Source: Chloroflexota bacterium
GTDB taxonomy: Bacteria > Chloroflexota > UBA6077 > FW602-bin22 > JAMCYS01
Direction of reading: 5' to 3'
Assembly: GCA_023473795.1 (NCBI GenBank)
Contig: JAMCYS010000086.1
Location: 62,001 to 126,000, forward strand
DNA length: 64,000 nucleotides
The position numbers were made by a program, and so were the translations under genes. Every line of letters begins with the position of its first letter. Position 1 is the stretch's first letter. The notes below the pieces were generated by a model. The model saw only the letters and a list, made by a program, of their open reading frames with translations. It was not told where the DNA came from and made no database searches. This document shows positions 17,044-28,200 of the stretch, one piece after another.

Positions 17044-17928
17044 CTAGCCTTCCACTTTGACGCCGTAGAGCTCTTCGTAGACCTTGATCAAAGCGCTAGT
17101 GTCCTCTGCGCCAAGGGACTTGGCGCGGGCCATTTCGTTCAGCACCTGCATCGTCGCGCTGAGCGGCATCGGCGCCTTGTAGGCCTTGGCCATTTCCAGG
17201 GCCAGCATGTTGTCCTTCCAGAGCAGATCGATCGCGAACAGCGGCGAGTAGTCCCGCGCCAGCATCTTGGGCCCCAGTTCCTTGAACAGATTGCTCACCG
17301 TGGCAGCACCGCTGCTGGCGATAAGGTCGAAGAGAATCTTGGGCGGCATGTCGACCTTGGCAGCCAAAGCCATCACTTCCGCCGTGACAGCATTGATGGC
17401 GCCGAACATCAGGTTATTGAGCAGTTTGACCACATTGCCGCTGCCGGAATCGCCGACGCGCTCGATGCGCTTGGCCACCTTGTCCAGGACCGGGCGGGCC
17501 TTCTCCAGCGCGGCCGCGTCACCCCCAACCGGCAACGCCCAGGCCCCGCAGCCCTGCGGGCGGCCAAGGACGGGGGCATCCAAATAGGCAACTCCCTTCT
17601 CACCAGCCAGTTTGGCCATCTTCTGGGTTGACATCGGGTCCACGGTACTCATGTCCACGATAACCTGGCCCTGGCGCGCGGCCGAGAGCAGTCCGTCCGG
17701 GCCAGCGACAACCTCCGCCACGTCGGCAGGCATGGGCAAAGAAAGGATGACTACGTCCGCCTCGCGCGCCACCTCAACCGGGCTCTTGACGATCTTGGCG
17801 CCTGCCGCCTGCGCCTTCGCTTCGGCGGCTGGGGCAATGTCCCGAGCAACGACCTCGTGGCCGCCCTCCACGAACTTGGCCACCATGCGGCCACCCATAG
17901 TTCCGGTGCCAATGACTCCGACCTTCAT
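17044..17928 (-). CDS. NAD(P)-dependent 2-hydroxy-3-oxopropionate reductase / 3-hydroxyisobutyrate dehydrogenase family
   Basis: The 294-residue beta-hydroxyacid dehydrogenase has an N-terminal Rossmann motif GVIGTGTMGGRM, the substrate segment DAPVLGRPQG near residue 117, and the catalytic Lys helix GSGNVVKLLNNLM near residue 165. The family reduces tartronate semialdehyde to glycerate (GarR) or oxidises 3-hydroxyisobutyrate. It is the first gene after the GntR regulator and leads the LarA-like and glycyl-radical genes. With the enolase-superfamily dehydratase and HpaI aldolase divergently encoded at 19.7-21.7 kb, a GarR-like role is the best inference; the exact aldehyde is uncertain. Confidence 0.88.
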   Translation of the reverse strand: MKVGVIGTGTMGGRMVAKFVEGGHEVVARDIAPAAEAKAQAAGAKIVKSPVEVAREADVVILSLPMPADVAEVVAGPDGLLSAARQGQVIVDMSTVDPMSTQKMAKLAGEKGVAYLDAPVLGRPQGCGAWALPVGGDAAALEKARPVLDKVAKRIERVGDSGSGNVVKLLNNLMFGAINAVTAEVMALAAKVDMPPKILFDLIASSGAATVSNLFKELGPKMLARDYSPLFAIDLLWKDNMLALEMAKAYKAPMPLSATMQVLNEMARAKSLGAEDTSALIKVYEELYGVKVEG

Positions 17929-18056
17929 TTGCGCCTCGCTCCTTCACGACTACAATTTCCGCTGGGGTTGGCCGGCGGCACTTGCTGCCTCGCCGGGCGA
18001 CAGTTTACGACCGGAACGGCCCAGTCGCAAGCCATGCTGTCTGCTGGGTAGTCAAT

Positions 18057-18755
18057 CTACGATTCCGCATCCTGACTCGACGCAGGTACATCTCGCAAAG
18101 CGCTGACAAGGTCCGCCGCGGTATGGCGAATGTGCGCCCGAAGAAGCCGCTCCGCCTCGCGGGCGTCGCCGGCAGTCAACGCTGCCAGGATCAGCCCGTG
18201 CTCCTCGTGCGCCGCGCGCGGCCGCCCGTCCAGCCGCACGGTCCGCAGCCGGATCATTTGAAACTGATCGTGCAGGGTACCGAACAGGCCGATGAGCCGT
18301 TTGTTGCCGCTCGTTTCGACGATGAGAGTGTGGAATTCCACGTCCAGGCGGTTGAACGCACGCCGGTCCTCGGACTCGACGAAGGGAATGCTAGCGGTCA
18401 CAAGAGCGCGCAGGCGGTCGATAACCTCTGAGGTCAGACGCGTCCACCCCTTGGACAGGGCAAACCCTTCCAGCAGCTCGCGCAGCTCGCCGGCCTCGAC
18501 GATGTCGTCGACGCTGAAGGAGGTAACCATCGCACCGCGGCGCGGCAGCAGCGTGACCAGTCCTTCTCTCTCCAGGCGGGTAAGAGCCTCTCGGACAGGG
18601 GTCGTGCTTACGCCGAAGCTACTGGCGAGGGCGCCTTCCGTCAAGCGGCAACCAGCCCCTAAGGACCCCTCGACGATGGCCTCTTTGAGGGCGTCATACA
18701 CCGTCTCGGTGAGATTGCGGTGCGGCTGCAGACGTGGCAGCGCGTTGTTCTGCAC
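18057..18755 (-). CDS. GntR-family transcriptional regulator, FCD (FadR) subfamily
   Basis: A 232-residue repressor-type regulator. The winged helix-turn-helix (TETVYDALKEAIVEGSLGAGCRLTE, then GVSTTPVREALTRLEREGLV) spans residues 12-75, and an all-helical FCD effector domain fills the rest, with the metal-ligand D/H residues (FNRLDVEFHTLIVE; HEEHGLIL). FCD regulators sense carboxylic acids such as sugar acids. I place the start at GTG 18755, which has GGGAGG in front; the longer frame to 18812 would overlap its own promoter. It probably controls itself and the flanking catabolic genes through the AGGACA-N3-TGTCCT site at 18793. Confidence 0.9.
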   Translation of the reverse strand: MQNNALPRLQPHRNLTETVYDALKEAIVEGSLGAGCRLTEGALASSFGVSTTPVREALTRLEREGLVTLLPRRGAMVTSFSVDDIVEAGELRELLEGFALSKGWTRLTSEVIDRLRALVTASIPFVESEDRRAFNRLDVEFHTLIVETSGNKRLIGLFGTLHDQFQMIRLRTVRLDGRPRAAHEEHGLILAALTAGDAREAERLLRAHIRHTAADLVSALRDVPASSQDAES

Positions 18756-18783
18756 CAGTCGCCTCCCTTGGTGACCTAAGGAT

Positions 18784-18812
18784 ATACTACAGAGGACATA
18801 CTGTCCTGTCAA
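18784..18812 (-). promoter_or_regulatory. GntR promoter with embedded operator palindrome
   Basis: Minus strand TTGACA (18812-18807), a 17-base spacer and TAGTAT (18789-18784). The spacer holds AGGACA-GTA-TGTCCT (18793-18807), a perfect 6+6 palindrome, so repressor bound there would exclude RNA polymerase. This geometry indicates autoregulation by the GntR protein. Confidence 0.7.
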
Positions 18813-18863
18813 TAGCGTCGCAGCTCGCTACGTTGGCAAGCCGCGGCTGGCCGCGACGTGCGA

Positions 18864-18892
18864 TTGACAGCCCCTGTTGGCGGACCTAGAAT
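18864..18892 (+). promoter_or_regulatory. Sigma-70 promoter of the VOC gene
   Basis: TTGACA (18864-18869), a 17-base spacer and TAGAAT (18887-18892). The start is about 90 bases before the GTG at 18991. It is divergent from the GntR promoter, with 50 bases between the -35 boxes. Confidence 0.65.
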
Positions 18893-18990
18893 TGGCCTCA
18901 GGGCAAGTGATTGCTCGTGGCCCGGACGGCACTTCTTGCCGTCCCAAATGACAGGCGGCGCCCGATTTTGAGTAGTTGGAGGATTCAGAC

Positions 18991-19500
18991 GTGGCAGAAC
19001 AGCCCTCGTTCAGACTGAACAAGATCGCTCACGTATGTCTAGTGGTCAAGGACATCGACAAGTCCATGGCGGCCTACTACCGGGACTTCGGCGTTGGCCC
19101 CTGGCGCCTCGTCACCTACGGCTCGGCCGACTGCGCGGAAGGCTCCACCTACCGCGGGCAGCCGGGCAACTTCCGTATGCGCTTTGCCCTGACGGACGTA
19201 GGCGGCCTGACGCTGGAGATGGTGCAAACCCTGCAGGGGCCGACCATCTACGATGATCACCTGAAGAAGTGCGGCGAAAGCGTTCACCACATGGGCATCA
19301 TAGTCGACGAGCTGGACAAGGCAGTGGCCGAATTCGCGGCAATGGGTTTCAAACCCATCATGACCGCCCGCGGCTGGGGCAAGAGTCACGACGGTCACTT
19401 CGCCTATATGGGCACAGAGGACGCGCTGGGCGTCGTCTACGAGCTGGTCAAGATGCCGACCGTGCGCTTCGACCCCGACGGCTTCTATCCCCCTCAGTAG
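18991..19500 (+). CDS. VOC (glyoxalase/dioxygenase fold) family protein
   Basis: A 169-residue protein with two beta-alpha-beta-beta-beta modules of the vicinal-oxygen-chelate fold. HVCLVVKDIDKSMAAYY near residue 14 and VHHMGIIVDELDKAVAEF near residue 95 each begin with the metal-binding His; a Glu ligand is likely in LTLEMVQ and VVYELVK. Relatives include methylmalonyl-CoA epimerase and glyoxalase I. Start GTG 18991 has GGAGG eight bases upstream. It is first in the plus-strand set with the enolase-superfamily and aldolase genes, though each has its own promoter. Likely an epimerase or lyase on the pathway; substrate unknown. Confidence 0.85.
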   Translation: MAEQPSFRLNKIAHVCLVVKDIDKSMAAYYRDFGVGPWRLVTYGSADCAEGSTYRGQPGNFRMRFALTDVGGLTLEMVQTLQGPTIYDDHLKKCGESVHHMGIIVDELDKAVAEFAAMGFKPIMTARGWGKSHDGHFAYMGTEDALGVVYELVKMPTVRFDPDGFYPPQ

Positions 19501-19590
19501 CCACCCGGAGTCCGTCGCACCGGCGCCGTTCGGCAACACCCTCTGGCACACGGGCCGGGCCTCTCAGGCTCGGCCGTCTCTCGTTGCCGG

Positions 19591-19618
19591 TTGACACCTG
19601 CCGCTCGCTAGTTAAAAT
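19591..19618 (+). promoter_or_regulatory. Sigma-70 promoter of the enolase-superfamily gene
   Basis: TTGACA (19591-19596), a 16-base spacer and TAAAAT (19613-19618), 39 bases before the ATG at 19658. Confidence 0.65.
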
Positions 19619-19657
19619 GCCTCAAGTGGATTCTAGCGGAGGCAAGAGGAAGCATAG

Positions 19658-20851
19658 ATGAAGATTACCGCCATCGAGATGCTCGTCTGTGGTGCCGGCT
19701 GGCGACCGTGGTCGTTCGTCAAGATCGGCACCGACGAAGGACTAGTCGGCTACGGCGAGGTCAGCGAGGGCCGCAACCTGTACGGGGTTATGGGCTGCGT
19801 CAGGGACCTGGAGAGCGTTCTTCTGGGTCGCGACCCGCGGCCCGTCGAATTGCTCAACGTGGACATGCAGCGAATCATCCGGCAGAGCCCAGGCGGTGTG
19901 GCCCAGAAGGCCGTGGCCGGTATCGACTGCGCCCTGTGGGACATCAAGGCGAAGGCGCTCGGCGTGCCGGTGTACGAGATGTTAGGCGGACCAACACGCG
20001 GCCGGCTGCGGCTTTACTGGTCGCACTGCGGCACCTCGCGCGCGCAATTCGGCGACGTCATCGGAACCCCACCTATCCGTTCCCTGATGGACATCAGCGC
20101 CCTCGGCAAAGAGGTTGTAAAGCGTGGCTATACCGCCCTCAAGACCAACATCGTTATCCCCGGCGTCCCAGCTAAGGTGCACATGCCCGGCTTTGTCGGC
20201 TTCTACGCCAGCCGCGACGTAGGCATCGACACCTTGGACTTGAACCCGAGCCCCCGCTTGCTGAAGCAGATCGAGGACTTGATCGGCACGTTCCGGGAAG
20301 CGGTGGGACCGGAAGTGGACATCGCGCTTGACCTCAACTTGAACTTCAAGACCGAGGGCTTCAAGAAGGTCGCGAAGGTCATAGAGCCCTTCCGGCCGAT
20401 GTGGATGGAATTGGACACCTATGATCCGAAGGCCTTGCGCGAGATCAAGGAATCAACGTCCGTGCCGATCTGTTCGGGCGAGAACCTGTATGCTCCGCTA
20501 GGCTACCGGCCCTACTTCGACCTCTATGCACTGGATGTGGCCATGATCGACGTGCCCTGGAACGGCTTCACCGCCGCCAAGAAGATCGCCGACCTAGCCG
20601 ACGCCTACCAGATCAACATCGCGCCCCACAACTACTACAGCCATCTTTCCACTCTGATGAGCGCCCATCTCTGCGCCGCGACGGCGAACGTGCGCATTTG
20701 CGAAATCGACGTTGACGACGTGCCCTGGAAGAGCGACCTGCTTACCCAACCAGTGGAGATCAAGGACGGCTACCTGACGGTACCGACGAGGCCGGGCTGG
20801 GGTGCCGACCTGAACGAGAAGGAAATCGCCAAGCATCCGTGGTCAAGCTAG
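19658..20851 (+). CDS. Mandelate racemase/muconate lactonizing enzyme family protein (acid-sugar dehydratase-like)
   Basis: This 397-residue enolase-superfamily enzyme should abstract the proton alpha to a carboxylate, typically to dehydrate an aldonate or aldarate. An N-terminal capping domain (1-130) is followed by a barrel with the expected ligands: the Lys of YTALKTN near residue 155, the metal residues in DIALDLN (Asp), MWMELD (Glu) and CSGENLY (Glu), and the catalytic His in NIAPHNYYSH near residue 328. It is followed 24 bases later by the HpaI-type aldolase gene, so the dehydrated product (a 2-keto-3-deoxy acid) is probably the aldolase substrate. An insertion around residues 165-185 sets it apart from the usual members. 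Confidence 0.88.
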   Translation: MKITAIEMLVCGAGWRPWSFVKIGTDEGLVGYGEVSEGRNLYGVMGCVRDLESVLLGRDPRPVELLNVDMQRIIRQSPGGVAQKAVAGIDCALWDIKAKALGVPVYEMLGGPTRGRLRLYWSHCGTSRAQFGDVIGTPPIRSLMDISALGKEVVKRGYTALKTNIVIPGVPAKVHMPGFVGFYASRDVGIDTLDLNPSPRLLKQIEDLIGTFREAVGPEVDIALDLNLNFKTEGFKKVAKVIEPFRPMWMELDTYDPKALREIKESTSVPICSGENLYAPLGYRPYFDLYALDVAMIDVPWNGFTAAKKIADLADAYQINIAPHNYYSHLSTLMSAHLCAATANVRICEIDVDDVPWKSDLLTQPVEIKDGYLTVPTRPGWGADLNEKEIAKHPWSS

Positions 20852-20875
20852 CGCCAGAAGGAAAAGGAGAAGGGA

Positions 20876-21700
20876 ATGCGCAAGAACTACCTACGCGAAC
20901 TGCTGCAGGCTGACAAGCCCACCCTGGGCACCCACGCCTTCAGCTCCTGGCCGACCATCTTCGAGCTCATCGGCCATAGCGGCGCCTTCGATTACGTGGA
21001 GTTCTCGGGCGAGTATGCCCCGTTCGACCTCTACGCCCTGGAGAATTTGGGACGGGCCGTCGAGCTGTTCCCCAACTTCAGCGGCATGATCAAGGTCGAC
21101 CAGGAGCCGCGCACCCACCTGGCCGTGCGCGCTCTCTGCTCGGGCTTCCAGAGCGTCCTCTTCGCCGACGTGCGCACCGTGGCGGACGCGGTGGAGTGCG
21201 TGCAGGCGGTGCGAGCCGAGACTCCCACCACCGGCGGGCGCCACGGAGTGGCCCTCTCTCGCGAGGTAGGTGTGGTACTCGAGGCCGGCTCACCCGCCTT
21301 CGTGCAGGCGATGGAAGACGCGATTGTCGCCATAATGATCGAGAAGAAGGAGGCGGTGGAAAACCTGGAGTCCATCCTCTCCGTCAAGGGCATTGACATG
21401 GTCCAGTTCGGGCCGAGCGACTTCTCGCTCAGCTCGGGCCTGGTCGGCCAGCGCAGCCACCCCGCCATCCGGGAGGCGGAAGAGCACATGATCAAGGTGG
21501 CACTCCAGAAGGGTATCGCCCCGCGAGTCGAGGTCCACGAGCCGAAGCAGGCCGAGCGCTACTTGGGCCTGGGCGTCAAGCACTTCTGCATCGGCTGGGA
21601 CGTGCGCATCCTCTTCAACTGGTGGAAGGAGAACGGCAACGCCATGCGCTCGATGCTCGGCGAGGTCGCTGGCGGCTCCCAGGCGGGGACCTCGTACTAG
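20876..21700 (+). CDS. HpcH/HpaI family aldolase (class II, pyruvate-type)
   Basis: A 274-residue TIM-barrel aldolase of the HpcH/HpaI/citrate-lyase-beta family. These metal-dependent enzymes cleave 4-hydroxy-2-keto acids (GarL, RhmA, HpaI) to pyruvate and an aldehyde. Visible landmarks are the substrate Arg region KVDQEPRTHLAVRAL, the Glu/Asp metal segments MIEKKEAVENLESIL and VQFGPSDFSLSSG, and a C-terminal GWDVRILFNWW. The classical family Gly-rich RYPP segment is not obvious, so it is a divergent member. The ATG has a purine-rich site (GGAGAAGGG). It is co-transcribed with the enolase-superfamily gene and ended by a perfect bidirectional terminator. Confidence 0.85.
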   Translation: MRKNYLRELLQADKPTLGTHAFSSWPTIFELIGHSGAFDYVEFSGEYAPFDLYALENLGRAVELFPNFSGMIKVDQEPRTHLAVRALCSGFQSVLFADVRTVADAVECVQAVRAETPTTGGRHGVALSREVGVVLEAGSPAFVQAMEDAIVAIMIEKKEAVENLESILSVKGIDMVQFGPSDFSLSSGLVGQRSHPAIREAEEHMIKVALQKGIAPRVEVHEPKQAERYLGLGVKHFCIGWDVRILFNWWKENGNAMRSMLGEVAGGSQAGTSY

Positions 21701-21747
21701 CAGAGGACGTCTGCCTGGGGGTAGTTAGCCCAGGTCAAAGTCACCGC

Positions 21748-21785
21748 AAAACGACGGGGCGACCTGACGGTCGCCCCGTCGTTTT
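21748..21785. terminator. Bidirectional rho-independent terminator
   Basis: A 17-bp perfect stem (21748-21764 with 21769-21785) with loop TGAC is flanked by AAAA on one side and TTTT on the other. It serves the aldolase gene (plus) and the aconitase gene (minus). Confidence 0.9.
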
Positions 21786-21803
21786 CCGAGATTCGCGCGC
21801 TTA

Positions 21804-24605
<2,802 letters not shown>

Positions 24606-24741
24606 GTAGGGAACCTCCTCTAACGACTGCGCGGGCGCCAAAGTCCCGCCTGGTCCCGCCATCCGACGTAGGCGAACGGTCGCGCGGCGGTCCACTACGT
24701 CTATTTTACATCACCCGCTCGCTAGCGTCCGGACCGTCCGA

Positions 24742-24770
24742 TTGACGAGCACGCTTGCTCGGTCTAGAAT
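24742..24770 (+). promoter_or_regulatory. Sigma-70 promoter of the thioesterase gene
   Basis: TTGACG (24742-24747), a 17-base spacer and TAGAAT (24765-24770), 25 bases before the ATG at 24795. Confidence 0.6.
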
Positions 24771-24794
24771 GATCAAGGGGTAGGAATTCGATAG

Positions 24795-25268
24795 ATGAGT
24801 GACGAGACAAACGGCCAGAAGGTGCCACGGACGCACACCATTCGCGTGCGCGTTCGTCAGAGCGACACGGACTACTTGGGCATCGTTTACAACCCGGTCT
24901 ACCTGGACTATGCCATGGAGGCCGTGTTCCAGCACGTCGAGAGCCACAAGTTCGCCCTGGAACGCCTCCGTTCCCTCGGTGGTTATTTCGTGGTGCGCCG
25001 GCACGAAATCGACTACCTGCGGCCGGCCCGGGCCAGCGACGAGCTGTTGGTGACCACGCGCATCCTGGGGATGAAGGGCCTGCTGGCCACTCGCGCCACC
25101 AGCATCGTCAACGCGACGACCGGGGAGCAGTTGGCACGGGCCAAGACCGACTACGTCTTCGTGCGAGACAACGGCCGGCCGGGCCACATCCCCAGGGCGA
25201 TCATCGACGCTTTCGAGTGGGGCGAGCAGTCTGAGCCGGCTGTTGGCGCCGCCGGGGGCGACGCCTAG
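24795..25268 (+). CDS. Acyl-CoA thioesterase, 4HBT/YbgC family (hotdog fold)
   Basis: This 157-residue hotdog-fold protein should hydrolyse an acyl-CoA thioester. The catalytic segment RVRQSDTDYLGIVYNPVYLDY (the Asp of SDTD and the GIVYNPVYLDYAMEA helix) matches YbgC/4-hydroxybenzoyl-CoA thioesterases. An ATG start follows a GGGG-AGGA region. The last four bases overlap the tail of the convergent giant activase gene. Placement between aconitase and a 2-hydroxyacyl-CoA dehydratase-activase relative suggests a role in CoA-thioester metabolism, but the acyl group is not known. Confidence 0.88.
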   Translation: MSDETNGQKVPRTHTIRVRVRQSDTDYLGIVYNPVYLDYAMEAVFQHVESHKFALERLRSLGGYFVVRRHEIDYLRPARASDELLVTTRILGMKGLLATRATSIVNATTGEQLARAKTDYVFVRDNGRPGHIPRAIIDAFEWGEQSEPAVGAAGGDA

Positions 25269-28200
25269 CGCTGGCGCACCTGCTCCGCCAGATCGGCCAC
25301 GCGCTCGGGGTTCACCCTATCCGCAAAACCGTCGAAGGTGAGGCTGATCCAGGGCTTGTGCCCGTAGCGCTTGGAGACCTGCTCGGCCAGCGCCGCCACA
25401 ATGCCGCCCGGCATGCAGCCATGGGGCATCACGGAGATCACGCCCGCAAAGTGAGGATTGCGCATTTGCCGAAGGCCGCTGCCCAGCGACAGCACTGCCT
25501 CGCTGCCGTTGCGGCTTGGTAGGTACTCCGCGGAGGCGTCCAGCAGGTCTCGGGTGCTGGGCTCCGGCTCTGGCAGCGCCTCGCGGCACCAGCCGAAGAC
25601 ACGGCCGTCGAAGTAATCCATGGCCAGTTTGCGCAGGCCGCCCCGCAAAGTACGCCCCAGGTCCCGATTTTGCCAGCCGTCCTCCAGGTTGCGCAGTGAG
25701 ACGTACTTCATCCACTCGCTCATCGGCGCCACTTCTACCTCCAGACCATTGGCCTCGCAGAGGCCGACCAGGTCCTTATTGCAGAAGCGGTTGGCGCGCA
25801 AGTAGATCTCGCCGTTGATCCCCACCAGGGGCCGTCGCGGCGGGGCGGGGTCGCGCAGGGCCAACAGCGCCGCGGTCGCCTCGCGGAGATGCCCGGCGAA
25901 GGGCCGCCTGGCCGCCACTGCGCCCACTATCACGTCGAGATAATGGCGGTAGACGCGCTCCGTCTCCCCCTTCTGGCGCTCGTACGGTCTGGTCAGCCAC
26001 AGCAGCCTCTGCAACTGGTCCACCGCCACGACGCCTTGCCAGGCCAGGAGCTCGAAAGCGGTGCCCAGGCCTAGGTCGGCATAGGCATTGTTGGAGACGG
26101 TGGTTAGCACCGTCAGCTCGATGCCAAGTTCGTCGAGAATCTTCTGCTGTTCCTGCGCATATTTGCCCAGACGGCAGGGGCCGAAGGAGCCCGCCATCAG
26201 GGTGCGCGCTCCCTTGGGGAGGGCGCCGTCGCTGGCGGCCCGCAGCAGCACTCCGAGCGAATCGCGGAATGGTAGACACTCCTTGCCGCTGGTCACGTCA
26301 CGGCTGAGAGCCAGACTGCGCTCGTCAGACTCGGGCAGCAACTCGGCCTGGACGCCGAACGCCCGCATGGCCGCCACGACCGCCGCCGCGTGATCGGCCA
26401 TTGGCGGGATCAGCATCGTCTCGCCGGCCCGGATGACCGTGGGCACTCGGCGCGCGTAGTCGGCTGGCTGGGCGCCATAGGCCAGCCCCGCCCGTCTGTA
26501 ACCGCGCAGGGTGTCGACCAGCGCCTCGATTCGCGTGACGTAGCCCGCCTCGGCCGCGTGCTCGTCGACCTCTATCTGGCCGAGCGGCTTGGCCCCCATC
26601 ATGTCCTCGACGATGTTCTGGATAATGGAATTGGGGCCGCAACCGAAGTTTGAGAGGAACAGGCCGAAGAGCTGGGGATTCTCCGCAATCAGCTTGGCTG
26701 CGGCCAGCAGCTTGCGTTCGTAGTTCCAGTACGGGCGATCGCTGATCGCCCCAACGTCCACGCTCGCCAGGGGTAAGTAGTCCAGCGGGATAGGTACCAC
26801 GCCCAGCTTCGCCAGCTCCTGCGCCATACCTAGGTTGGCGCCGGCGTCCTGGGCGTTGTAGGCGCGCGAGAGCAGCACCACGCCGATCTTCTGCGGATCG
26901 GCCGCGAGCTCGGCGAGCAGTCGCCGCCCCGCCTCTGCCAGCTGCTCTTCGAATTGTTGCTGCCTAAGCAAAGCCTTCCGCCCAGCCGCCCGGCCGCGCG
27001 CCTGGTCAAAACCAAGGCGCTTGGCGATAGCGGCGCAGCTATCTAGCCAAACCTCGTCGCCCCGCGAGAGATCGATGATGGGATCAAGCACCCTATCTCC
27101 CAAGCTGAAAGCCGAGCGGATGATGTACGGGGCGGCCTGGATGAGCGGGCAGGAATAGCGCTGGTCCTCCTCGCCCCCTTTGCGGCCCATGCGAATAGCG
27201 TTGGGCACGAGCACGAAATCGACCCCGTGTGAGAGCAACTCGGCGACGTGGCCGTGCAGCAGTTTCAGCGGGAAGCAGCTGTCCGTATAGGCGTGCTCCA
27301 GCGAGCGCTCTATGGACTGCTTGTTCGTGCCGGCGGAGAGCGACACCTCCACGCCCAGCTCGTTGAGGAACGACAGCAGCAGCGGCGCCAGGTCGAAGGT
27401 CATCAGGGCCCGTGGCACTCCCACGCTGACCCCTGCGCCCTTACCCGGGTCGTAGTCGGCGAAGAGCAGAGCCTCGCGCTCGCTGAACGGCGTCGTCGGC
27501 TTGATCCCCGTGCCGCCGGCCGCGTCGTAACGGTCGCAGCGCGAGCCGTAGTAGAGGCGGCGGCTATCGTCGGTGGTCATGAGGCTGATGGCGCAGCTGT
27601 TCTCACAATGGTGGCAGGTGAAATTGCTGAGCTTGTACCCCGCCTCGGCGATGGCCGTGAAACCGCGGAAGGGGGACACGTTGTCCTCCGGGAGCGACTC
27701 TTTGGCGAGCAGGGCAGCGCCAATGGCGCCGGTGACCTCTTTGTGAACCGGTACGATGAAGGTCCTGTCGGGAAACTCGGCCTGGAAGGCGGAAACGCAG
27801 GCCTGATTGTAGAAGACAGCACCTGTGAGGAAGACCCGTTTGCCGACTCGGCTGGTGCCCACCACCTTGGAGCGGTAGTTCTTGGCCAGGGAGACGGCCA
27901 GGCTGGCGGCAATCACATCCAGCCCCACGCCACCGTGCTGGGCCGACGTCACGGCCTGGCTCATGAACGCCGCACAGCGCTCGCCCAGATCCAGCTGGCT
28001 TGGCGCGGAAAAGGCCAGCCGAGCGAACTCGCCGGTGCGAGTGGAGACACCGAGCTGCTCGGCGAGCTCGTCGATGAAACTGCCGGTACCGGCCGCACAG
28101 GCCTTGTTCATCTGGTAATCGAGGACGGTGCCGTTCTCCAGATAGACGTACTTGGAGTCCTGCCCCCCAAGTTCGAACACGGTATCGACCGCCGAGTCAA

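Noticed and set aside
15610-17631. Long plus-strand open frame of 673 codons
   Set aside because: It is entirely antisense to the LarA-like and reductase genes, which have clear family motifs. The frame is open only because of high GC.
18756-18812. Start of the GntR gene at 18812
   Set aside because: That start codon lies inside the -35 box and operator of the gene's own promoter; GTG 18755 has a proper ribosome site.
24606-24695. 30-residue N-terminal extension of aconitase
   Set aside because: Arg-rich, unlike the family, and the ATG at 24605 has GGAGG at ideal spacing.
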